Numbered from the stretch's first letter, positions 29,476 through 38,777 are shown. The stretch is 64,000 bases of DNA from Robertmurraya dakarensis (GCF_900156875.1 NZ_LT707409.1:2160244-2224243), one strand, 5' to 3'. A program made the numbers and translations. The notes: a model not told the origin generated them from the sequence alone.

Positions 29476-30393
29476 TTAAGTCACTCTCACTTTTTGAACA
29501 ATCTCTTTCCCATGACTGTTTTTAATCGCTGTAATGGTACCGGGACCTTCATTTCGGCTCAGTTCAATAAAACGTCCGAAAATACCTAACTCTAATAGAG
29601 GTTTTAGAAATGGACGATTTCTTAACTCATCAAGTGAATTTCCGTGTGTGGTCATAAACAGCTTGATTCCTGCATGAACAGCCTCCATGATCGCCTCGCA
29701 GTCTTCTTTCCTGCCTATTTCATCAACAATTAATACATCTGGACTCATGGACCGAATCATCATCATCATCCCTTCAGCTTTAGGACAAGCATCTAATACA
29801 TCGATTCTTGGCCCAAACGTTAGTTGAGGGATGCCATTGACACTGCCAGCTATTTCAGATCTTTCATCCACTATGCCAACCTTTAAAGGTGGATATGATT
29901 GATGGCCAGTAGAAATAATCCTTGCGATATCCCTAAGCATGGTAGTCTTGCCTGTCTGTGGAGGTCCAATAATCATCGTATGCTGCAAGCCCTTTTCATA
30001 GATATAGGGAAGTAATTTTTCGGCAATCCCTATTTTTTCTCGGGCAATTCGTATATTAAAAGAAGAAATATCACGTATTGCTTTTACTTCACCATTTTCT
30101 AAAATGACTTTGCCTGCCAGACCTACACGATGACCTCCAGAGATTGTGACATAGCCCCTCTTTAGCTCTTCTTCCAATGTATAAATAGAAAAATGGCTGA
30201 CTTTATTAAGTAGTTGTACAGCATCTTCAGGATTCACTAAGTAGGAGAGAAATTTAGGCTTACCGTTGACGGTTACTTCTATGGGCCTCCCAATCCGAAG
30301 CCGTATTTCTTCCATGCCATCTTTGTAAAAAGGAGGGAGTTGTTCCAATTGTTCTGCAATTCTGCTCGGCAACATATTAATAACTTGATCCAC
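29476..30393 (-). CDS. spoIIIAA: Stage III sporulation protein AA (ATPase)
   Basis: Secretion-type ATPase of the SpoIIIA complex. It has Walker A GPPQTGKTTMLRDIARI, Walker B VLIVDEIGRKEDCEAIMEAV and the TTHGNSLDEL motif. I chose GTG at 30393, seven bases after AGGAGGAG, giving 305 residues against 307 in B. subtilis. The ATG at 30426 would lie at the predicted transcription start. First gene of the operon, behind a sigma-E promoter. Confidence 0.95.
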   Translation of the reverse strand: MDQVINMLPSRIAEQLEQLPPFYKDGMEEIRLRIGRPIEVTVNGKPKFLSYLVNPEDAVQLLNKVSHFSIYTLEEELKRGYVTISGGHRVGLAGKVILENGEVKAIRDISSFNIRIAREKIGIAEKLLPYIYEKGLQHTMIIGPPQTGKTTMLRDIARIISTGHQSYPPLKVGIVDERSEIAGSVNGIPQLTFGPRIDVLDACPKAEGMMMMIRSMSPDVLIVDEIGRKEDCEAIMEAVHAGIKLFMTTHGNSLDELRNRPFLKPLLELGIFGRFIELSRNEGPGTITAIKNSHGKEIVQKVRVT

Positions 30394-30434
30394 AGCCACA
30401 CTCCTCCTAGTAAAATCTCTTGTCATTAATAAAA

Positions 30435-30462
30435 ATGTATGCCTGCTTGGCTACTTTATGAC
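30435..30462 (-). promoter_or_regulatory. Sigma-E promoter of the spoIIIA operon
   Basis: Minus-strand GTCATAA (30462-30456), 14 bases, then CATACAT (30441-30435) matches the mother-cell sigma-E consensus. The start point would be about 30428, some 35 bases upstream of the GTG start codon. Confidence 0.85.
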
Positions 30463-30580
30463 TTTGTTTTAAAAACTTCAAAATAAGAATTAAAGAATAG
30501 ATAGCTGCGGCATTTAGTACATTTTTAATAACAGAAGGATAGAATTTATAAACAAAATTTTAAAGAATGGGGGAAGGAAG

Positions 30581-31264
30581 ATGTATTTTACAAACCCTTA
30601 CTATCGGCAAGTACCAGATGGCCAAGAGCAGGTGAATTTTTATAATAGAGAGATAAGAGTGACCGGGGAAGGAGTGCTATCTGTCCAGCCAGATCAAGCA
30701 GAAGTTTCATTAGGGGTAAGTTCGGAGGGAATGGAGCTTAAAGAAGTTCAAAGAGAAAACGGAGCAGTCATCACACAGATTATTCAAGCTGTTCAGAGCG
30801 TTGGAGTGAAAGCAGAGGATATTCAAACAATTGAGTATTCCATCTATCCTGTATACGACTTTGTAGACAACACTCAAACGTTAAGAGGCTATAAAGTGAA
30901 CCATATCCTTAACATTCCTGTAACAGATATTCAAAACGTTGGGCTTGTTGTTGATACCGCTGTGAGCAATGGTGCCAACACGGTCTCAAATATTTCTTTT
31001 TCCATCTCTAATCGACAGATTGTCTATCAACAGGCATTAGCAATGGCGGTTGAAAACGCTATATTAAAAGCCTCCACCATCGCTCGCAAATTACAGATTA
31101 GATTGATAACCCCTCCTTTTCAAATAAGTGAAAATACTCACGGGGGCGTCCAGCCTCCAAGTCCTTATGGAGATATGGTTAAAAGCGCCGCCACAACCCC
31201 TGTCTCCCCAGGAACACTAGAAGTTAAAGCGTCGATTACAGCTAGATTTTTATTTAGTTTCTAG
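30581..31264 (+). CDS. SIMPL-domain (DUF541) protein
   Basis: A 227-residue protein of the SIMPL/DUF541 (YggE-like) family, visible from REIRVTGEGVLSVQPDQAEV and the closing LEVKASITARFLF. It begins with Tyr/Asn/Pro-rich residues and has no signal peptide, whereas Gram-negative relatives are exported. The ATG has GGGGGAAGG upstream. It lies on the plus strand between spoIIIAA and efp, where B. subtilis has yqhV. Function in Bacillus is unknown to me. Confidence 0.8.
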   Translation: MYFTNPYYRQVPDGQEQVNFYNREIRVTGEGVLSVQPDQAEVSLGVSSEGMELKEVQRENGAVITQIIQAVQSVGVKAEDIQTIEYSIYPVYDFVDNTQTLRGYKVNHILNIPVTDIQNVGLVVDTAVSNGANTVSNISFSISNRQIVYQQALAMAVENAILKASTIARKLQIRLITPPFQISENTHGGVQPPSPYGDMVKSAATTPVSPGTLEVKASITARFLFSF

Positions 31265-31342
31265 GCGTAGCTATTTATAAGAGTTTCCTTTCATATTTTG
31301 GTAAAAAGGAGTGAACAATAATATAGAAAGGGGCGAGTAATA

Positions 31343-31519
31343 ATGACAAATGATAATAGAGAGAAATTTTTGCGTGATCAGCGTGACCTGCACGATCAAT
31401 ATCTCGGCGGAGCTAGAGACAACCGTAAAAGCGCCAACTCTGACCCTGAGTATAATAATAAAAATGATACAGATATTTCAGTTGGTGCCTCTGGCAGAGA
31501 TATTACAGAAGGAAAATAG
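31343..31519 (+). CDS. Small hydrophilic protein of unknown function
   Basis: A 58-residue frame (MTNDNREKFLRDQRDLHD... ending GRDITEGK) with AAAGGGGCGAG eight bases before its ATG. It is very rich in Asp, Asn, Arg and Gly, with no membrane segment or signal. It ends just before a strong terminator. I do not recognise the family. Good ribosome binding site, length and closing terminator argue that it is real; it could be a spore-associated small protein, but nothing in the sequence proves it. Confidence 0.65.
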   Translation: MTNDNREKFLRDQRDLHDQYLGGARDNRKSANSDPEYNNKNDTDISVGASGRDITEGK

Positions 31520-31542
31520 GAAGAGATACCTTATAACAGAAG

Positions 31543-31580
31543 AAAAACCCTAAATGGTTAGTTCACCATCTAGGGTTTTT
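31543..31580. terminator. Bidirectional terminator between small gene and efp
   Basis: Extended hairpin AAAAACCCTA (31543-31552) with TAGGGTTTTT (31571-31580), with an inner ATGGT/ACCAT stem. Confidence 0.85.
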
Positions 31581-31592
31581 CTAATAATACAG

Positions 31593-32150
31593 TTATGCAC
31601 GTGAAACATATGAAGCTTCAGATGTGTTAATGATCAAACGATCTCCTTGGTTCACGAAGAAAGGAACTTGAACCGTTAGACCTGTTTCAAGTGTAGCTGG
31701 CTTTGTGCCTCCTGAAGCAGTGTCTCCTTTAATTCCTGGTTCTGTTTCTGTTACTTCAAGTTCAACTGTATTAGGCAATTCAACACCTAATGTCTCTCCT
31801 TGGAACATCATGATATGAACTTCCATATTTTCTTTCAAGAATTTCAATTCATACTCAATAGATGCTTCTGGAAGTTCGATTTGGTCATATGATTCAACAT
31901 CCATAAACACATGCTGTGAACCGTTAGCGTATAGGTATTGCATTCTACGATTATCAATTTGTGCTTTGGCTACTTTTTCTCCCGCACGGAATGTTTTTTC
32001 TTGAACAGCACCTGTACGTAGATTACGAAGTTTTGAGCGAACAAACGCCGCTCCTTTTCCTGGTTTAACGTGTTGGAAATCCATTACACGCCATAAACCG
32101 CCGTCTACTTCAATTGTTAATCCGGTACGAAAATCGTTAACAGAAATCAT
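31593..32150 (-). CDS. efp: Elongation factor P
   Basis: Relieves ribosome stalling at polyproline. The 185 residues have the KOW-like N-terminal domain and two OB domains. The tip loop reads [14 protein letters not shown] with K32, the residue that is aminopentanol-modified in B. subtilis. It follows pepP by 21 bp, and the pair is conserved in Bacillus. Confidence 0.97.
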   Translation of the reverse strand: MISVNDFRTGLTIEVDGGLWRVMDFQHVKPGKGAAFVRSKLRNLRTGAVQEKTFRAGEKVAKAQIDNRRMQYLYANGSQHVFMDVESYDQIELPEASIEYELKFLKENMEVHIMMFQGETLGVELPNTVELEVTETEPGIKGDTASGGTKPATLETGLTVQVPFFVNQGDRLIINTSEASYVSRA

Positions 32151-32171
32151 GCTAATATCCTCCTAAATTTG

Positions 32172-33233
32172 TTATAAAATAATTAGTTCCTTTGTTGAAT
32201 GAGTCAGCGTTTCATTATGATTCTCCGTAATCATCGTGTCATCCTCTATCCGAACGCCACCAAGTCCTGGTATGTAAATCCCTGGTTCCACCGTGACAAT
32301 CATCCCTGGTTCTAATATAATATCAGACCTCATCGATAATGTCGGACCTTCGTGAACCTCTAAGCCAATTCCATGTCCAGTGGAATGACCAAAATACTCA
32401 CCATAGCCTTTTTCAGTGATGTAATCTCTTGTCAGTGCATCAGCTTCTTTACCACTCATCCCTGGTTTGATTCCGTCCATTGCCCGTTCCTGTGCTTCTA
32501 AAACAATCCCATAAATGTCCTTCAGTTTCTCATCAGGTTCTCCCACTGCCACCGTACGAGTGATGTCAGATACATATCCTTGATAATATGCACCATAGTC
32601 AAGTGTAACAAAATCACCTTTTTCTATCACCTTGTCTGAAGCCACTCCATGTGGAAGTGCTGAACGGTAACCTGAGGCAACAATAATATCAAACGAAGAA
32701 GAAGCGGCACCTGCTTTCCTCATAAAGAACTCAAGTTCATTCGATACCTCAAGCTCAGTTACACCCGGCCGAATGGTATCTAAAATATGTTTAAACGCAG
32801 CATCAGCAATGTCCGCTGCTACCTTTAATATCTTAATCTCTGCGTCGGTCTTAATCAAGCGTAATTTTTCAACTAATTCAGAAACTGGAACCAGTTCTGC
32901 ATCCACTTTATTTTCATAATCTTTGTATTCGGCAAAGGTTACATGGTTCTGCTCAAATCCCAACTTTTGAATCCCAAGTTCCTTCACTTGTTTTGCGACT
33001 TCTTCAGAGATAGGTCCTGTATGTTTTATAATTTCAAACCCTGCACATTGTTCCGTTGCCTGTTCAATATATCTAAAGTCTGTTATAAATTGTGCTTTAT
33101 CAAGGCTGATCAGTGCAACTCCGCTCGTCCCCGTGAAATTGGAAATATATCTGCGGTTAAAATCACTTGTTATTAATAACCCATCAATGCCAGACTTTCC
33201 ATATTCAGCTCTTAATTTCTCCAATTTTTCCAT
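32172..33233 (-). CDS. yqhT: Xaa-Pro aminopeptidase (M24B family, YqhT)
   Basis: Metallo-aminopeptidase that removes an N-terminal residue before proline. It has an N-terminal creatinase-like domain (about 1-125) and the pita-bread catalytic domain with metal ligands visible in TLDYGAYYQGYVSDITRT (two Asp), GHSTGHGIGLEVHEGP (His), MIVTVEPGIYIPG (Glu) and GGVRIEDDTMIT (Glu). The 353-residue length is typical. In B. subtilis aroQ lies directly upstream; the 140-bp gap here has none. Confidence 0.94.
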   Translation of the reverse strand: MEKLEKLRAEYGKSGIDGLLITSDFNRRYISNFTGTSGVALISLDKAQFITDFRYIEQATEQCAGFEIIKHTGPISEEVAKQVKELGIQKLGFEQNHVTFAEYKDYENKVDAELVPVSELVEKLRLIKTDAEIKILKVAADIADAAFKHILDTIRPGVTELEVSNELEFFMRKAGAASSSFDIIVASGYRSALPHGVASDKVIEKGDFVTLDYGAYYQGYVSDITRTVAVGEPDEKLKDIYGIVLEAQERAMDGIKPGMSGKEADALTRDYITEKGYGEYFGHSTGHGIGLEVHEGPTLSMRSDIILEPGMIVTVEPGIYIPGLGGVRIEDDTMITENHNETLTHSTKELIIL

Positions 33234-33347
33234 TGCTCATCTCTCCTTAAGGGAAAAAATTCTCCACATCTATTTCTATATTATGTAAAAAAGAATGTCC
33301 TTTTAAGAACATTCTACCATATTATATTTTCCGCTACCTGCGATATG

Positions 33348-33875
33348 CTACGATGGTACGTCACTTTCACTTTCGCTTTCACGCTTTCTTCTAACATGCC
33401 GTTCTTCCTCCTCAAAAGATATGGAGTACCCAACAAATGTCCCAAAAAGAATATATAAGCAGGCGGAGGTAATAATGGTATCCCGTTTCAGCTCATTAAA
33501 CGGCTCAATTCCTGGAAAAATGGGATTCAAAATGAAAAACACTAATAAAAATAGGACGATACCATATAAGATGGAAATGAAAATATTTTTAAATTTTCTC
33601 AATGCGCCATAATAAATTAAAGCAGCCACCATCCCTAGAACTCCTATTAAAATAATTGAAATAACTGTTCCTAACCAGCGTTCTTTCCAATCACCCAGCG
33701 CCCACGGTTCTAATAGGACATTAGGAGAAACTTCAGTAAAATTAAAAAGATACGCTACATAACCTAAGCCACTCCAAAGAATCCCGCCAACAAAACCGGT
33801 TAATAACGCCATCGCTAACAGAGACATCGGTTTTTCTTGTTGATTTTGTTCAAGTTTTTCGTTTTCTTCTGCCAT
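33348..33875 (-). CDS. yqhR: YqhR membrane protein (spore germination channel partner)
   Basis: A 175-residue protein with a charged N-terminus, four membrane segments (MALLTGFVGGILWSGLGYVA and three more) and a basic, Ser/Glu-rich tail. It matches Bacillus YqhR by order and sequence. From memory, YqhR is the FigP partner of SpoVAF in an ion channel that speeds germination; a spoVAF-like gene lies at 62303. The ATG at 33875 follows GGAGG. The aroQ and yqhQ neighbours of B. subtilis are missing. Confidence 0.8.
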   Translation of the reverse strand: MAEENEKLEQNQQEKPMSLLAMALLTGFVGGILWSGLGYVAYLFNFTEVSPNVLLEPWALGDWKERWLGTVISIILIGVLGMVAALIYYGALRKFKNIFISILYGIVLFLLVFFILNPIFPGIEPFNELKRDTIITSACLYILFGTFVGYSISFEEEERHVRRKRESESESDVPS

Positions 33876-34288
33876 GTTCATCACCTCCTTTTTATTATGT
33901 CCCTGCATTCCTATTCCTTTTCATCACAAACAAAATTCTTTACAACAATAGGCTTAAATAAAAATTTCTCTTTCTTTTTTGTGCTTGTTCGTCCATAATT
34001 GTAAGAAAAAAACATTTATCAAATCCTTGAAGAATATGGAGCTTTTTACAATTTTAAAGTAAAATAAAGATAGAGAATAATAACTCTTTTTGTTTGTCCT
34101 GAATATAATAAGGATAATAGTAAATAAGAAGCACTAATTTTTTATCATTCTAATAAGTATCTTTTGACATAACTTTGAAGTTTTACCCTATTTTTGGTTC
34201 TTATTCAAGGGAAAATGTGTTAAATTCTAGAAACCCTTGTTTAAAAGAACGCATTTATGCTTATCATGCTCTTAGGGAGGTGGCTTTC
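33876..34288. other. Intergenic region, no gene seen
   Basis: About 410 bp of A+T-rich sequence between divergent yqhR and the SA1362-family gene. It must hold promoters for both. I see no convincing hexamer pair, repeat or RNA structure. A plus-strand frame from 34175 only extends the next gene without a ribosome binding site. Confidence 0.6.
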
Positions 34289-34672
34289 ATGAAAAATCGG
34301 ACTTCATTATATTTTGTAATAGGGCTGGTCACGTTAGCTATTATTGGAGTAGCTAGTAAATTCATTTCAGACCCATTAGCCTTTCTGCAGAGTATCTTCG
34401 TGTTTTTAATCATCGGCGTGGTCATTTTCTATTTAGTACGACGCTTTAATGGAGCTAGCCCTCAGAAGCGTGAACAAAGTGCGTTTCGAAAAGCAGCAAA
34501 AATGTCCAAGAAAAGATATAAACAAAACGACCAGCGGAAACCAATTCATAAAAAGGCTGGTACGGGGAATATCACAACATTAAAAAGAACTAAACATAAA
34601 TCAAAATCTGCCACACATCTTACTGTTATTGATGGCAAAAAAGGAAAGAAAAAAAATCGGGCCTCATTTTGA
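34289..34672 (+). CDS. yqhP: SA1362-family membrane protein (YqhP-like)
   Basis: A 127-residue protein with two N-terminal membrane segments (about 7-25 and 31-50) and a very basic cytoplasmic tail (about 55-127) rich in Lys, Arg and Gln. This layout and the position next to the patatin gene match YqhP/SA1362. The ATG follows GGGAGGTG by six bases. No function is known. Confidence 0.75.
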   Translation: MKNRTSLYFVIGLVTLAIIGVASKFISDPLAFLQSIFVFLIIGVVIFYLVRRFNGASPQKREQSAFRKAAKMSKKRYKQNDQRKPIHKKAGTGNITTLKRTKHKSKSATHLTVIDGKKGKKKNRASF

Positions 34673-34690
34673 TGGCTCGATCTTTTATTT
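34650..34690. terminator. Probable terminator between yqhP-like and patatin genes
   Basis: Imperfect hairpin AAAAATCGGGCC / GGCTCGATCTTTT overlapping the end of the plus-strand gene, followed by a T-rich run. Confidence 0.5.
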
Positions 34691-34707
34691 TAATTGGCTT
34701 TTTGTTT

Positions 34708-35592
34708 TTAATAGCCCCATCTTGAAAAAAATTGATTTGCCTTATTATATCCTAATTGAAATAACTGTTCCTTCTTCTCATCCGAAAGATCAAACTCAGT
34801 GGTTAATATACCATCTGTCGGGATAAATATAATATTCTTCTCATGCTTTCTGGATATATAGCGTGAATCATGGGCCTCCTTCATCGTCACAAACAACGCT
34901 TCAAATAACTCAATTGCATTCCGGACCTTCTTTTTAGGCCTTTCGTTGAGATGATGACTTAATTTAATCCCCAGAACCGGGCGGACTTTTTTTACATTCT
35001 CTTTATCGAAAAGCCACATCGGAAAATTACTTAGTACTCCACCATCCACAACGACACTTGGAAAATGCCCATTCTTTAATTTTACCGGTTCAAAAAAATA
35101 CGGAAGGCTGCAGCTCATCCTGATGGCTTTTGCTACCGAAAAATAACGAGGATCAATACCATACAGTCTTAGGTCGTCTGGGATCACTATCATCCGTCCA
35201 TTGGTGATATCAGAGGCAATGATTCTCAAGGCTTGCGGTTCCAAGTCAGCAAATGTCTTGACTCCCTTGTCTGCTAATTTAGACTCAAGCCACTGCTCGA
35301 ACTTATTTCCTTTATACAACCCCAGCCTCCAATAGAGGAATAGCCATCTTGCAACGGGAAATGGAGCAATAGCATGTCTAGGGTCTAATAGATCTTCGAG
35401 TTCCAATTCATCCACAAGCTCAAATATCTCATCACTGGTATAACCTGCCGCAATTAAGGCCGCGACAATTGAACCCGCGCTTGTTCCAGCCATTCGTTTA
35501 AAACGAAACCCTTTATTTTCAATTGCTTTATAGGCACCGACAAGGGCAAAGCCTTTTATCCCTCCCCCAGAAAACACACCGTCTATATACAT
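34708..35592 (-). CDS. yqhO: Patatin-like phospholipase (YqhO)
   Basis: Serine acyl hydrolase of the patatin family. The oxyanion loop GGGIKGFALVG (about 9-19), the nucleophile elbow GTSAGSIVAALIAAG and the DGG catalytic aspartate motif (VVVDGGVLSNFPMWLF) are all present, so it should be active. It has no signal peptide. The ATG at 35592 follows GGGAGTG and gives 294 residues. The substrate is unknown. Confidence 0.9.
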   Translation of the reverse strand: MYIDGVFSGGGIKGFALVGAYKAIENKGFRFKRMAGTSAGSIVAALIAAGYTSDEIFELVDELELEDLLDPRHAIAPFPVARWLFLYWRLGLYKGNKFEQWLESKLADKGVKTFADLEPQALRIIASDITNGRMIVIPDDLRLYGIDPRYFSVAKAIRMSCSLPYFFEPVKLKNGHFPSVVVDGGVLSNFPMWLFDKENVKKVRPVLGIKLSHHLNERPKKKVRNAIELFEALFVTMKEAHDSRYISRKHEKNIIFIPTDGILTTEFDLSDEKKEQLFQLGYNKANQFFSRWGY

Positions 35593-35689
35593 GGAAACCA
35601 CTCCCTTGATGGATGTTGTTTCCATACATTTTTAAGCAAAGATTCGCGGAAATAGTACGGTCTTTTTTCTAAAATCGAAAAAAACAAGA

Positions 35690-35722
35690 AAAAGAGGATG
35701 GAATCATCTCCATCCTCTTACT
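35690..35722. terminator. Terminator after nrdJ
   Basis: Hairpin AGAGGATGGA/TCCATCCTCT; on the minus strand it is followed by TTTTCTTGTTTTTT. Confidence 0.8.
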
Positions 35723-35725
35723 ATT

Positions 35726-38611
35726 TTATAGTCCACACTTTAACTGCGCATTGCAGTTCGTACATGTATTACATCCGCCGATTTCTTTTACTTTACCTTT
35801 ACGGCAAACGGGACAAGTATTTCCTACTTCAGACCCAATTGTCACGTCAGTTGAACGTACATCACTGATGGTATCAACCAGGACAACATGTTGTTTTGGT
35901 TTGTCTTGCTTTTCTTTCTCATCCATTGTATTTTCTTCAGCTTTAAGTGTTAATACTTGTGAATCGCGTGATCCGTCGACATAGACTGTACCACCTTTTG
36001 CACCGCCGCGATACAATCTTTCATACACTTTCTCTACCTGCTCAACACTGTATCCTTTAGGCGCATTAACGGTTTTACTAATGGAACTGTCAATCCAGCG
36101 CTGGATGACACATTGCACATCTGCATGTGCTTCAGGTGCAAGTTCCATCGCCGTTACAAACCAATGCGGCAGGTTATTAGCATCTGCTTCAGGATGTTGA
36201 TCCAAATATTCTTGAACAATATCCGCCTTCACTTCAATAAACTTACCTAAACGTCCGCTTCTGAAGTATGAGAAGGAGAAGTAAGGTTCAAGGCCTGTAG
36301 ATACCCCAACCATTGTTCCAGTGCTTCCCGTGGGAGCAACAGTGAGTAAGTGGGAGTTACGAATACCGTTTTCTAGTATCGCTTTTCTAATATCTTCAGG
36401 CATTTTTTTCATAAAGCCTGTTTCGGTAAATGCTTGGCGAAGTCGATTTGTTTCACCATCAGTTTCGCCAACCAAGAATGGGAAGCTTCCTTTTTCTTTT
36501 GCTAACTCAACTGAAGTACGATAAGCAGTAGTCGCGATCGTTTCAAATACTTTATCGACTAACTCATTACCCTTTTGGGAGCCGTACTCCGTTTCACAGT
36601 AAATGAGCAAGTCATGAAGACCCATGACACCTAAGCCAACACGTCTTTCGCCTAGTGCTTGTTTTTTATTTTCTTCAAGAAAGTACGGTGTTGCATTAAT
36701 TACGTTATCCTGCATACGCACACCGACTTCTACAGTACGCTTCAATTTTTCAAAGTTAACAGTCTTTGTTTCTTTGTCGGCCATTTCTGCTAAGTTAACC
36801 GCAGCAAGGTTACAGACAGAAAATGGAGCGAGAGGTTGCTCTCCACATGGATTTGTCGCAACAACCTTCTGACCGTACGCTTTTGCATTGGTCATGTCGT
36901 TTGCGTTGTCTATAAAGAAAATACCTGGCTCTGCTGAGTATGTTGCACAGATGTTAATTAAGTTCCATAATTCTTTTGCTTTCATTTTACGATAGACGCG
37001 AACTTTATAGCCCATCTTTTCCCATTCGCGAACATCTCCGACTTTATGCCACTCTTCATTGTAGTATTTCATTTCTGTAGCATTGTAGTGCTCTACATCT
37101 GGGAAGCGCAGTTCATAATCGGCATCGTTCTCTACTGCTTCCATAAATTCTTTTGTTAAACAAACAGAAATATTTGCTCCTGTTAAGAACTCAGAATTAT
37201 GAACAGAATAGTTACCGCCAGTTGTCAATTTTTCTTCTGCTTCTTCGATAATTTCCTGACTAAATCCACCTAGTCCAGGAATGCTTCTATAATTTAAGAT
37301 CCCTTGATACATCGCTTTTTCCTGCTCTGTAAGCGGGGTAAACTTTAATTTTTCTTTCGCATATCTTTTGATCGCTTCATCATTTGTTGTTTCTAGAAGA
37401 AAACGTAGTATTCTTGGATTTTGCATTTTAGAAATAATGAATTCAATAATATCAGGATGCCACGTATTTACCGTCCTTTTCAGGATATTACATTGCAATA
37501 ATGCAATCGGACTAGACTATATCATCACCCTCAGCAAGACTGTTAGGGGCCGGGCGCTAGTGAGAGTTTATTGTTGGGACTCACTCTCTAGTCGTTGAAC
37601 CTTCGCCATTACCTTTGCCCAATGACGCTTGGCTGCAGATTGTCCAATGCTAACAATTTTTAAAGCCTTCACGCTCACCGTTTCCAGTCACGTTGTGGCT
37701 TGCTAGCCTCTAAGGAGTTCCCCGCAATTCACCCGATTTTCTAGTCATTCATTTTCTGAACGACGCGGACTAGTGCATCATTGTTAATCCGCCAGCATAA
37801 TCATCTGGGCACCTCTGCGCGACCCGCCTTGCTCAACTAGATGCGTTAGCTTTGCAATGTCATCCAGCCATGATACTGAACCAGATGATTTACCGTTGAC
37901 ACCTCGAGCAAGTGTATTTCGCGGACGCAGTGTCGAACCGTTTGTACCAACTCCGCCGCCGCGGCTCATGATTTCCATTACTTGCTTTCGGTGTTCAGAA
38001 ATTCCTTCACGAGAGTCTTGCACAAAAGGCATAACATAACAATTAAAGTAGGTTACATCTGTATCTGCTCCCGCACCGTACAGAACCCTGCCGGCAGGAA
38101 TGAAATTCAATTGAACAAGTTCTTGATAAAACTTCTCAAACCATTCTTTTCTCTTCTCTTCTGTCGTTTCAACTGAGCTTAAGCCTGTTGCGTTGCGTTT
38201 CGCAATTTGCTCATAATATAGCTCTAGCGGCTTCTCAATCACATCTAGTGAACGATTAATAACTCCCGTTCTAACTTCTTCAGGATCATCGAGCACACCT
38301 CTGAACTCTTCATCAACAAGAACTTGAGCTGTCTTTTCCTCCCAATCAATTCCCATAATTATTCCTAATCCTCTTGCTGGAAATTTAGGGTCCTCCTTGA
38401 TGGTTAATACAACAAAATCCCCATTTGCTAGTGTAATCTTTTCCGTATCCTTGAAAGTATAACGATCAAGCATGACCAAACGGGAAACACCTTTATGCGT
38501 AATCTTCATATCAGCAGTGATTGGGTGAACTTGAGGAAATAATCGGATATCCTTGTTCAAACGCTCCACATCAATATTCATTTTTTGTCCTAACGCAACA
38601 GACATACACAC
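35726..38611 (-). CDS. nrdJ: Vitamin B12-dependent (class II) ribonucleotide reductase, interrupted by a group I intron
   Basis: Adenosylcobalamin-dependent reductase that makes deoxyribonucleotides with or without oxygen. Exon 1 is 38611-37787 and exon 2 is 37462-35726; joined they give 853 residues. The join reads QMIMLAD/WHPDIIEFI, restoring a conserved segment. Exon 1 carries FNCYVMPFVQDSREGI and MSRGGGVGTNGSTLRPRN; exon 2 carries the catalytic NPCGEQPLAPFS and a C-terminal Cys cluster (CPVCRKG, CNTCTNCNAQLKCG) for reduction or zinc. Without splicing, translation ends at TAA right after exon 1. It lies between lipM and yqhO, where mntR is found in B. subtilis. Two NrdR boxes lie upstream and no cobalamin riboswitch is seen. 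Confidence 0.93.
37463..37786 (-). ncRNA. Group I self-splicing intron in nrdJ
   Basis: 324-nt intron without an open frame. P1: exon end GCGGAU pairs with the guide GUCCGC (37770-37765), giving a G.U pair at the splice site. P10: CUA just before the guide pairs with the first exon-2 bases UGG. The intron ends in G at 37463. Core elements in order: P, AATTGCGGGGAAC (about 37729-37716); Q, AATCTGCAGC (37641-37632); R, GTTCAACGACTAGA (37600-37587); S, GATATAGTCT (37523-37514), R and S forming P7. Splicing restores the nrdJ frame exactly. The subgroup is uncertain. Confidence 0.95.
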
Positions 38612-38728
38612 AACTCCTTTAAGAAATAAAATTCAGCATTACTATGTCTATTTACAAAGTTAATAGAAACTGAAGTATACTCTAGCTGTTAATCAAAGTA
38701 ATCTAAAGTTATCATATCTATCTCTATA

Positions 38729-38777
38729 AATCAATATATTGTGTTGCAAATATTTCTTTTAACACTATATATTGTGT
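38729..38777 (-). promoter_or_regulatory. Two NrdR boxes upstream of nrdJ
   Basis: Box ACACTATATATTGTGT (38762-38777) is a perfect match to the NrdR consensus. A second, AATCAATATATTGTGT (38729-38744), is weaker on one side. Their starts are 33 bp apart, three helical turns, the usual spacing for NrdR. They lie 118-166 bp upstream of the nrdJ start, so nrdJ is probably repressed by NrdR when (d)ATP is high. Confidence 0.9.

Noticed and set aside
37463-37498. Exon 2 of nrdJ read as a separate gene starting inside the intron
   Set aside because: The first residues come from intron sequence, no ribosome binding site is present and the intron removal gives a perfect join.
37463-37786. Intein or frameshift in nrdJ
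   Set aside because: The insertion has several stops in all frames, is too short for an intein and shows group I core elements.
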